NCBI GenBank assembly: GCA_021740025.1 | Contig: JAIPAN010000039.1 | Location: 1-8,156 of the forward strand | Direction: 5' to 3' | Source of the DNA: Sphingobacteriaceae bacterium | Lineage (GTDB): Bacteria; Bacteroidota; Bacteroidia; Sphingobacteriales; Sphingobacteriaceae | DNA length: 8,156 bases | In this document: positions 1-6,539 of the stretch, one piece after another | Numbering within the stretch: position 1 is the stretch's first letter | Layout: each line of letters begins with the position of its first letter | Position numbers and translations under genes: made by a program | Notes under the pieces: generated by a model | Told to the model about the DNA's origin: nothing | Seen by the model: only the letters and a program-made list of their open reading frames with translations | Databases searched by the model: none

Positions 1-1425
1 GGAATCTATTGAAACGTAAAAAGTGCCAAATGATTTTACTTGCGCATTTACCCACCCATGTTGGTAGCTACTTTCATAGCTAGTTCCTTTGGTATCTTTT
101 ATCAGTGTTTTAGCTTGTAATTTTTCGGCTATAGGTCCATCAACTTTAATGCTGAGGGCATAAGCTTGATGTATGGGTGTACTTGCTTTATAAATGCGGT
201 GTTGCGGGGAATAACTGCCTGCAAGCTTGGCTGTGCTGGCATACTCAAAAGAGATATCGTTGTACAAGGTACCTTTTGATATGTTTAGTTGAACTGTGGC
301 ACTGCTGAAGGTGTTGTCTTTGCTGGCTTGAAATACATTTTCTTTAGCTAGTACTTTTTGTATGTTGCTAGTTGGGTCTCTTTGTACCTCAAAACTAAGG
401 GTGCTGCTGTTACCTGCTACATCGGTAATGGTGTAGCGTATTTGGTGTATGCGGTCATCATTTAGTTGTATATGCCCATTGTTTTCTCCATAAATTTGCA
501 ATGGGTTCCCGGGGTCTACAAAACTTTTGTGTATAGAAACCCCTGTATTTTTTAGTGCAAAATAATCGAGGTGACTGTTAATGGCTTTGGTATGATCGAA
601 GCTGAACCGTTCCCAGCTAGCGGTGTAAATTACCTGGTCATCGAGACTTAATTCTATGGAATACAGCCCGTGAGAAGCACCCTGAGTACTAGTTCTGTCT
701 ACTGCTACTATTCCTAATCCAGCATCGGCTGGGAGCAATATAGGTTTGGGCGTATTCAGAATATATTCGCCCTTACTAGCTACTAGAGGCAGCGCTTTTT
801 TGTTCGTTTTTTCAGAGAAAGGGAGGCCATTTAAGGCATACACATAAAGCGTTTTAAATTCCGGATTTACCTTATCTGGAATAGTTAAACCAAAGAGTTG
901 AGGGTTGATTATCTCTTCTGTTTGTGTATCGCGAAGTTCGAAATGTAGGTGCGGCCCGCCAGAGCTTCCCGTATTTCCAGTCCAGCCAATTAATTGCCCT
1001 TTTTTTACTACAATTTGGCTCGAATCTAGGGGAAAGTCTACTTCAAATTGTTTTAAATCGTATTGAGCGCTTTTTACTTTTTGTGCCAAGCTAGGGGCAT
1101 AGGCGCTTAGGTGTGCGTATACACTGGTGTAACCATTGGGGTGGTTTATGTAAATAGCTTGCCCAAAACCACCAATTTGTACCCGTAAACGAGCTATATA
1201 GCCATCGGAAACAGCAAATATGGGATAACCCTCCCGTTGGTTTGTTCTAAAATCCAAGCCCGAATGAAAATGGTTGGGGCGCAAATCGCCAAAGCTACCG
1301 GCTATAGATGGGGTTAAATCCAGTGGGTATCTAAAATCTTCTTTTGGGTATGTACTAGCTTTATAGGGTTGTGCTTGCGTATGTACGAACGAAAAGCAAA
1401 GTAGAAAAAGAAAACTAAGTCGCAT
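1..1425 (-). CDS. Exported M23 family metallopeptidase (LytM/peptidoglycan endopeptidase type), C-terminus cut off by window edge
   Basis: Zinc endopeptidase predicted to cut peptidoglycan cross-bridges in the periplasm. The frame is open from the ATG at 1425 to the window edge: 475 residues, no stop. Residues 1-19 form a signal peptide (basic start, Leu/Phe-rich core, then HTQAQ). The LytM domain spans about residues 40-170 and keeps the whole active site: H54 and D58 in the HxxxD motif HSGLD, H105 in VYAHLS, and H159/H161 in GPHLHFEL. By family knowledge H54, D58 and H161 bind zinc, while H105 and H159 are catalytic. Residues from about 190 onward are beta-rich and have no motif I can name; this long C-terminal part resembles other Bacteroidota M23 proteins. 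There is no N-terminal coiled coil, unlike EnvC/NlpD types. The ATG shares one base with the stop of the upstream FAH-family gene (TAATG), so translation is probably coupled. Substrate preference cannot be read from the sequence. Confidence 0.93.
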   Translation of the reverse strand, partial: MRLSFLFLLCFSFVHTQAQPYKASTYPKEDFRYPLDLTPSIAGSFGDLRPNHFHSGLDFRTNQREGYPIFAVSDGYIARLRVQIGGFGQAIYINHPNGYTSVYAHLSAYAPSLAQKVKSAQYDLKQFEVDFPLDSSQIVVKKGQLIGWTGNTGSSGGPHLHFELRDTQTEEIINPQLFGLTIPDKVNPEFKTLYVYALNGLPFSEKTNKKALPLVASKGEYILNTPKPILLPADAGLGIVAVDRTSTQGASHGLYSIELSLDDQVIYTASWERFSFDHTKAINSHLDYFALKNTGVSIHKSFVDPGNPLQIYGENNGHIQLNDDRIHQIRYTITDVAGNSSTLSFEVQRDPTSNIQKVLAKENVFQASKDNTFSSATVQLNISKGTLYNDISFEYASTAKLAGSYSPQHRIYKASTPIHQAYALSIKVDGPIAEKLQAKTLIKDTKGTSYESSYQHGWVNAQVKSFGTFYVSIDS

Positions 1426-2036
1426 TATCTAATGTGAAAATCTAGTAGTTTTTCTTCCCCAAGATACCCTTCTAGGTGATCGCCTATATTTACTTTACCT
1501 ACGCCTTCGGGTGTTCCGGTAAAGAGTAAATCGCCTTTTCTTAGGGTGATGTATTGCGATACAAAGGCAATAATTCTATCGAAGCTGAATAGTAAATCTC
1601 GGGTATTCCCTGTTTGTGCCATTTTTCCGTTTAGATCCAAATTGAAGGATAAATTCTCTAAATCGCCCAAGTTTGCTTTGGGTATAAATTTACTAAGCGG
1701 AGCAGAATGATCGAATGATTTGGCCAACTCCCAGGGCAGGCCTTTTTCTTTGTGCTGTTGTTGAATATCTCGGGCAGTAAAATCAATACCTAAGCCAATT
1801 TCATCGAAATAAGTGTGCGCAAATTTTTCGGCAATGTGTTTTCCTTCTTTACATATTTTTAGAACTACTTCAATTTCGTGGTGTATATCTGTAGTAAAAG
1901 AAGGGTGGTAAAAAGGGGCATTATTTAGTAAAATAGCCGTATCTGGCTTCATAAAAATAACTGGCTTACTCGGAACCGGGTTATTTAGTTCTTTTGCATG
2001 TTCGGCGTAGTTACGGCCAACGGCTATAATTTTCAT
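1425..2036 (-). CDS. Fumarylacetoacetate hydrolase family protein, FAHD1-like (acylpyruvase / oxaloacetate decarboxylase type)
   Basis: Cytoplasmic metal-dependent enzyme of 203 residues, close to the single-domain FAHD1 length (about 220). It opens with the family start GRNYAEH (residues 7-13). Metal ligands are E54 and E56 in HHEIEV and D85 in GIDFTARD; K106 lies in LAKSFD and Q92 follows TARDIQ. These spacings (31, 7 and 21 residues) match E71/E73/D102, Q109 and K123 of human FAHD1 as I recall them. H13 and E16 match that enzyme's catalytic His-Glu pair. FTGTPEGVG near the C-terminus is the usual family signature. The likely reaction is hydrolysis of acylpyruvates or decarboxylation of oxaloacetate; an isomerase or hydrolase of aromatic catabolism is the alternative, but no aromatic degradation genes are nearby. 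The start at 2036 lies 15 nt after the stop of the T9SS-protein gene and has no clear Shine-Dalgarno. Its TAA stop overlaps the M23 start by one base. Confidence 0.93.
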   Translation of the reverse strand: MKIIAVGRNYAEHAKELNNPVPSKPVIFMKPDTAILLNNAPFYHPSFTTDIHHEIEVVLKICKEGKHIAEKFAHTYFDEIGLGIDFTARDIQQQHKEKGLPWELAKSFDHSAPLSKFIPKANLGDLENLSFNLDLNGKMAQTGNTRDLLFSFDRIIAFVSQYITLRKGDLLFTGTPEGVGKVNIGDHLEGYLGEEKLLDFHIR

Positions 2037-2051
2037 CTGCTGCTTGTTGGA

Positions 2052-2594
2052 CTATTGAATAGAAATTCGTTTTATAACGGTTTCGTTGCCGGCAATAAAT
2101 CGAATAAAATATAAACCGCTATTTAGGCTATCGCCAATGGTAAAAGTCGCATTTTGTTCTCCTGCAGGTAGTTTTCTCGATAGTAGCGTGCTCACTTCAT
2201 TCCCCAAAAAATCCATTATTTTAATAGTCATGGTTACTTCTTTGTTTAGGGTATAGGTTACATTTAACTGATCGGATACTGGATTAGGATATACTTTTAC
2301 ATTGCTTAGTAGCTTTCCATCGGGCAGGTTTGCTTTGGTAGGTGTAGTGGCGCTTGGTTTTAATACCGATGGTTTAAAAGGCACCATGCTTACTTTTAAC
2401 TTGGTTTTTAAGAACGCTGGTTTCTCTTTGCGGGTATCGGTAATTTTTCCACCAATTTTAGAGGCGTTTGCTCGAATGCTATCGGTTCTTAAAGTAGGCT
2501 TTAACGTACGTTCATAGGCATTTACCCGCAATCCCCCTAAAAAAAGAGATGCAAATAAGAGTATGTATACAGTGTTTTTGTAGAGTTTCCCCAT
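2052..2594 (-). CDS. Small secreted protein with T9SS type A C-terminal sorting domain, otherwise uncharacterised
   Basis: 180 residues in three parts. Residues 1-26 are a Sec signal peptide (MGKLYKN, hydrophobic core, cleavage likely after RVNA). Residues 27-100 are a linker with many Lys, Thr and Pro; I count about 17 Lys/Arg against 5 Asp/Glu, and no fold is recognisable. Residues 101-180 are the type IX secretion sorting domain: VYPNPVSDQL at its start, the central IMDFLGNEV, then LNSGLYFIRF and the basic end VIKRISIQ. By family knowledge this domain carries cargo across the outer membrane and is usually cleaved, so the mature product could be only about 75 residues. The ATG at 2594 has AAGG seven bases upstream (2605-2602), a plausible ribosome binding site. 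It is the first gene of a probable operon with the FAH-family and M23 genes. Function is unknown; the C-terminal domain itself is clear. Confidence 0.88.
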   Translation of the reverse strand: MGKLYKNTVYILLFASLFLGGLRVNAYERTLKPTLRTDSIRANASKIGGKITDTRKEKPAFLKTKLKVSMVPFKPSVLKPSATTPTKANLPDGKLLSNVKVYPNPVSDQLNVTYTLNKEVTMTIKIMDFLGNEVSTLLSRKLPAGEQNATFTIGDSLNSGLYFIRFIAGNETVIKRISIQ

Positions 2595-2625
2595 AGTTAT
2601 GCCTTGTGTAAAAATATATATAATT

Positions 2626-2701
2626 TTTAGGCTCTGTATATCTCATACGCTAGTTTTTATTTTTTTAACATAATTTAACCAAAATGATACAATTTAGGCT
2701 C
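2626..2701. repeat. Nine-base direct repeat TTTAGGCTC in the divergent intergenic region
   Basis: TTTAGGCTC occurs at 2626-2634 and again at 2693-2701, both preceded by AAT-rich sequence (AATTTTTAGGCTC and AATTTAGGCTC). The copies lie 67 bp apart between the divergent starts of the T9SS-protein gene and kup. They could be binding sites for a regulator, or chance in a 179-bp AT-rich region. Apart from the kup promoter, I see no tRNA, riboswitch or small gene in the region. Confidence 0.3.
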
Positions 2702-2724
2702 ATGGTAACTATGTAATCTTTTAG

Positions 2725-2755
2725 TTTGTAAATCAGAAATGTTGGTTTACTTTTG
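2725..2755 (+). promoter_or_regulatory. Bacteroidota-type promoter for kup (TTTG, 19 bp, TAnnTTTG)
   Basis: TTTG at 2725-2728 is followed after 19 bp by TACTTTTG at 2748-2755, an exact fit to the -33/-7 consensus used by the primary sigma factor of Bacteroidota. The inferred transcription start, some bases after 2755, would leave a leader of only about 10-15 nt before the GTG at 2774. The leader has no Shine-Dalgarno and is A-rich just before the start. Confidence 0.72.
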
Positions 2756-2773
2756 TTCGTTAATTCAAAATAA

Positions 2774-4711
2774 GTGAGCAATCATAAAAATATTCAGAAG
2801 CTGTCTGCAGCTGGCATATTAATCAGTTTAGGAATTATTTACGGAGATATTGGTACGTCGCCGCTCTATGTATTTAAGGCCATTGTAGGCGAAAGTATCA
2901 TTACTTCAGATTTAATTCTGGGCGGCTTATCGTGTATTTTTTGGACATTGACGCTACAAACCACTCTAAAATATGTAATAATCACCCTCCGAGCTGATAA
3001 TAAAGGAGAGGGAGGAATTTTCTCCTTGTATTCTTTGGTAAAAAGAAGGGCCAAATGGCTTATATATCCAGCAATGATTGGCGGTTGTGCACTCTTAGCT
3101 GATGGAATAATTACCCCACCTATTACCGTTTCATCTGCCATTGAGGGACTAAGCATAGTGCACCCTGGCTTACCCACTGTTCCTATTGTTATTGCCATAC
3201 TTACCGGATTATTTATTATTCAACAGTATGGTACCTCTTTGGTTGGTAAAGCTTTTGGGCCAATTATGTTTATTTGGTTTACTATGATGGCAGTTTTGGG
3301 TAGCTTATTTGTGGTACAATATCCAGCAATATTACAATCCATTAATCCCTATTATGCTTACAAAATATTAGTTTCATCCCCTAGCGCCTTTTTAATTTTA
3401 GGAGCGGTATTTCTATGCACAACCGGAGCAGAAGCATTGTATTCAGATTTAGGGCATTGTGGCAAATCCAACATTCGCATTAGTTGGATTTACGTAAAAA
3501 TTTGTTTGCTTTTAAACTATATGGGGCAAGGTGTTTGGTTGATACAGCACCAAGGCAGTCCCTTAAATGGAGCCAATCCATTCTTCCAAATCATACCCTC
3601 TTGGTTTTTAATTCCAGGAATTGTTATAGCCACCATTGCAGCTATTATTGCTAGTCAAGCATTAATTTCAGGTTCTTTTACCCTTATTGCAGAGGCCGTT
3701 CGTTTAAATTTATGGCCAAAAGTAAAAATTAATTATCCTACCGATCAAAAAGGACAGCTATACGTGCCTTCAATTAATTGGTTATTGTGGTTAGGTTGTT
3801 TGTTGGTTGTATTTATTTTTCAAGAGTCAACTAAAATGGAGGCAGCCTATGGGCTTTCTATTACCTTAGCGATGCTTACAACCACAATTCTTTTAAGCAT
3901 TTATCTACGCAGAAAAAAAGTACCTACTTACTTGGTTGTAATTTTTTTAACAGTATACCTTATTATAGAACTTACCTTTTTAGCTGGTAATATGTTAAAA
4001 ATTATGCACGGTGGTTGGTTTACCATTGTTTTAGGTTCTGTACTTTTTTCGGTAATGTGGGCCTGGTCATCTGCCCGAAAAATTAAAAATAGATTTGTGA
4101 AATTTGTTGATATTGAAGAGTATTATCCAATTATTAAGGATTTAAGTGAAGATGAGACTGTTCCAAAATTGTCATCGCAATTGGTGTATTTAACTAGTGC
4201 TAATTTCCGATCCGAAATAGAGTTAAAAATCATGTACTCCATTTTACAAAAACAACCAAAACGTGCCGATGTGTATTGGTTGGTGCATGTAGATGTGATG
4301 GATGAGCCCTATACCAACGATTATAAGGTTGATTTCCTCATTCCGGGTAAATTAATTCGAATTGATTTTAAACTTGGCTTTAGGGTAGAGCAGCGTATCA
4401 ATGTATTATTCCGTAAAGTTGTGGAGGACTTGGTTAAAAATAAGGAAGTAGATATTACAAGCAAGCATCCTTCCTTACAAAAAAACCATATTGTGGGTGA
4501 TTTCCGGTTTGTTTTATTGGAGAAAGTGTTATCTAGATCGAATAAATTGCCTTTTTTAGAGCGCTTTATTATGAAATACTACTTCATATTACATAAACTA
4601 AGTTTATCAGAAGTTAAAGCCTTTGGCCTCGATTCTAGCTTCGTAAAAATAGAACGGGTGCCACTCATGGTATCGGCACCTAAAAACATCATCTTAAATA
4701 GAATTAATTAA
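2774..4711 (+). CDS. kup: Kup/HAK/KUP family potassium uptake transporter
   Basis: Inner-membrane K+ uptake protein, by family knowledge a K+/H+ symporter. At 645 residues it is full length (E. coli Kup is about 622). Conserved blocks in order: YGDIGTSPLY (23-32), RADNKGEGGIFSLYSLV (73-89), LLADGIITPPITVSSAIEGL (107-126), CTTGAEALYSDLGHCG (215-230), LNYMGQG (247-253), SQALISGSFTLIAEA (294-308) and QESTKMEAAYGLSITLAM (350-367). About twelve membrane segments fill residues 10-432; a soluble cytoplasmic domain follows (about 440-645). D25, E124 and E220 are the likely equivalents of acidic residues needed for transport in E. coli Kup. The start is GTG at 2774: an in-frame TAA directly precedes it (2771-2773) and the next in-frame ATG lies far inside the first conserved blocks. 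It is transcribed alone, with its own promoter and a terminator just after the stop. Lines I counted by hand are about 36 percent GC, lower than the neighbours. Confidence 0.97.
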   Translation: MSNHKNIQKLSAAGILISLGIIYGDIGTSPLYVFKAIVGESIITSDLILGGLSCIFWTLTLQTTLKYVIITLRADNKGEGGIFSLYSLVKRRAKWLIYPAMIGGCALLADGIITPPITVSSAIEGLSIVHPGLPTVPIVIAILTGLFIIQQYGTSLVGKAFGPIMFIWFTMMAVLGSLFVVQYPAILQSINPYYAYKILVSSPSAFLILGAVFLCTTGAEALYSDLGHCGKSNIRISWIYVKICLLLNYMGQGVWLIQHQGSPLNGANPFFQIIPSWFLIPGIVIATIAAIIASQALISGSFTLIAEAVRLNLWPKVKINYPTDQKGQLYVPSINWLLWLGCLLVVFIFQESTKMEAAYGLSITLAMLTTTILLSIYLRRKKVPTYLVVIFLTVYLIIELTFLAGNMLKIMHGGWFTIVLGSVLFSVMWAWSSARKIKNRFVKFVDIEEYYPIIKDLSEDETVPKLSSQLVYLTSANFRSEIELKIMYSILQKQPKRADVYWLVHVDVMDEPYTNDYKVDFLIPGKLIRIDFKLGFRVEQRINVLFRKVVEDLVKNKEVDITSKHPSLQKNHIVGDFRFVLLEKVLSRSNKLPFLERFIMKYYFILHKLSLSEVKAFGLDSSFVKIERVPLMVSAPKNIILNRIN

Positions 4712-4745
4712 AAAAAAATCCCCGAATATATTCGGGGATTTTTTT
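4712..4745. terminator. Bidirectional rho-independent terminator between convergent genes
   Basis: A perfect 34-nt palindrome: A-run, TCCCCGAA, loop TATA (4727-4730), TTCGGGGA, T-run. The stem can reach 15 bp (4712-4726 with 4731-4745), with a GC-rich core CCCCG/CGGGG. Being symmetric, it gives hairpin plus U-run on both strands, so it can end both the kup and the permease transcripts. It begins directly after the kup stop (4709-4711), and its right end overlaps two bases of the permease stop codon (4746-4744). Confidence 0.93.
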
Positions 4746-6447
4746 AGTGATTGTTTGGTTGATTGAGTTTACTTCGTGGATAGCTGTAGCCAAAGTAAAT
4801 ACTTAGGCCTACTACTAACCAGATACCAAATACGAGCCAATTTTTTACCGGAATTTCGGTCATTAAATAAAAGCAACTCATTAGGCCCAATACCGGAATA
4901 CTGGAGAAATTGTTTTTAAAACTCAAAATGGCTGATCCCACACATATAAGGAGGAAGAGATAGAAGGGAATGTGGTGTTTCCAACTTTCCCAACCTTCGG
5001 AGAAATTTAGCTTGCTACCAATAAAATCGCTAAACAACCAACCCAGCACCACTATCAAAATGGGGATAATGAACTTGCCATTTACATAAGGAATGCGGAA
5101 ACGTTTTTGGGTGGGATTTTCATCTTTAGGTAAGTACAGCACTCCACCACAAACCAATACAAAGGCGAATAGAGTGCCAATACTAGTTAGGTCGGTTACC
5201 AAGCTGCTATCTACAAATAAAGCTGGTATAGCCACTAAAAAGCCGGTAATAATGGTAGCAAATGCTGGTGTTTGATATTTCTTATGGATTTTACTGAATG
5301 ATTTAGGTAATAAACCATCGCGACTCATGCTCATCCAAATACGTGGTTGGCCCAATTGAAATACCAATAATACACTGGTGGTAGCAATAACGGCACTAAC
5401 CGAAATGATATAACTAATCCAAGGTTTATTGATTCGTTCAAATACAAAAGCCAATGGATCGTCTACTTTTAATTCGGAGTAGTTTACCATACCGGTGAGC
5501 ACTAGGGCAATTAAAATGTATAAAACTGTGCAAATAATGAGGGAGTAAATCATCCCTTTGGGTAAGTCTCGTTGTGGGTTTTCACACTCCTCAGCTGTAG
5601 TAGAAATGGCATCAAAACCGATGTATGCATAAAATACCGCCGATACGCCACGCAATACACCGCTAAATCCGTTAGGTAAAAATGGCGCCCAGTTGTTTGT
5701 ATCTACATAGAAAAAGCCAATGCCAATTACAAAAAGTATAACCGCAACTTTTAGTGCCACCATAAAGTTTGTACTCTTTTTACTTTCTTTAATACCTATG
5801 TAAGCCAACCATGTAACCAATACCACAATGAGCATGGCCGGAATATTTAAAAACACCTTATAGTCGCCAATCATGGGTGCGGTAGTCCAAGCTTGGTAAG
5901 CGTCTAATAAGCTGTTATTAACTAGCCTACCTGCAGCCATGGCAGTTTCAGCTTCTTGAAATCGACCCAAAGCCGTGGTACTATCCATGGTAAGCCAGCC
6001 CGGCAAATGTATGCCAATGCCCTGGAGTAGGTTATTGAAATAGCCACTCCATGAAATAGCCACCACTATATTACCGATAGCGTATTCTAGAATCAAGGCC
6101 CAACCAATAATCCAAGCAACCAATTCGCCAAAAGCCACGTATGCATAGGTATAGGCACTGCCAGAAACGGGTACACGTGAAGCAAATTCTGCATAACACA
6201 AGGCAGAAAAACCGCAGGTTATGGCAGTAATTACGAATAAAATAGACACGCCGGGCCCACCATTAAAGGCAGCGGTACCAATAGTAGAGAAAATTCCTGC
6301 ACCAATTACGGCGGCAATACCCATTGCCGTTAAATCACGTACTTTCAAAACTTTATTCAGGTTTTTTTGTTCGTGTTCAGCATCAGAAAAACCTTCTTTT
6401 TGGTCTTTTAATATGCCGCTAATTGTTTTTTTTCTGAGGAAGTTCAT
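4744..6447 (-). CDS. APC superfamily amino acid permease, cationic amino acid transporter (CAT)-like
   Basis: Inner-membrane amino acid transporter of 567 residues. After a charged cytoplasmic N-terminus (1-36) comes the APC substrate-binding helix with VIGAGIFSTIGTAA (47-60). Next are the family block YAEFASRVPVSGSAYTYAYV (85-104) and GWALILEYAIG (115-125). YIGFDAISTTAEE (275-287), followed by NPQRDLPKG (290-298), is the helix 6 region typical of CAT/YfnA-like permeases. WMSMSRDGLLPK (371-382) and TSIGTLFAFVLVCGGVLYLP (421-440) also fit. Hydrophobicity suggests about 14 segments, as in CAT transporters, against 12 in many bacterial APC members. Between the third and fourth groups of helices is a polar stretch of about 50 residues (148-196), longer than usual to my knowledge. 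The start at 6447 has no clear Shine-Dalgarno; the stop overlaps the shared terminator. Substrate is unknown: the CAT-like motifs suggest cationic or broad amino acids but do not prove it. It lies 92 bp downstream of the M3 peptidase gene, same strand. Confidence 0.93.
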   Translation of the reverse strand: MNFLRKKTISGILKDQKEGFSDAEHEQKNLNKVLKVRDLTAMGIAAVIGAGIFSTIGTAAFNGGPGVSILFVITAITCGFSALCYAEFASRVPVSGSAYTYAYVAFGELVAWIIGWALILEYAIGNIVVAISWSGYFNNLLQGIGIHLPGWLTMDSTTALGRFQEAETAMAAGRLVNNSLLDAYQAWTTAPMIGDYKVFLNIPAMLIVVLVTWLAYIGIKESKKSTNFMVALKVAVILFVIGIGFFYVDTNNWAPFLPNGFSGVLRGVSAVFYAYIGFDAISTTAEECENPQRDLPKGMIYSLIICTVLYILIALVLTGMVNYSELKVDDPLAFVFERINKPWISYIISVSAVIATTSVLLVFQLGQPRIWMSMSRDGLLPKSFSKIHKKYQTPAFATIITGFLVAIPALFVDSSLVTDLTSIGTLFAFVLVCGGVLYLPKDENPTQKRFRIPYVNGKFIIPILIVVLGWLFSDFIGSKLNFSEGWESWKHHIPFYLFLLICVGSAILSFKNNFSSIPVLGLMSCFYLMTEIPVKNWLVFGIWLVVGLSIYFGYSYPRSKLNQPNNH

Positions 6448-6539
6448 GTTCTACTAACTAATTCTGTATGCTTAAAATTAACTAAATATATAGGCAATTT
6501 TTAATTTTTTCTATCTTTTATATTTAGATATATTTCTTA
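6448..6539. other. AT-rich gap between the M3 peptidase and permease genes
   Basis: 92 bp, very AT-rich. On the minus strand TATATTTA (6490-6483) misses the Bacteroidota -7 element TAnnTTTG by one base but has no TTTG at the right distance upstream. A weak five-base stem (TATCT/AGATA, about 6510-6530) lacks a GC core. I see no gene, RNA or clear terminator here; whether the permease has its own promoter is open. Confidence 0.4.

Noticed and set aside
2302..2517. Plus-strand open frame opposite the T9SS-protein gene
   Set aside because: It is a shadow of a well-supported minus-strand gene, with no promoter and no recognisable motif.
2611..2618. TATATTTT on the minus strand as the -7 promoter element of the T9SS-protein operon
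   Set aside because: It misses the consensus by its final G, and no TTTG lies about 19 bp upstream; an AT-rich region gives such matches by chance. The operon promoter remains unlocated.
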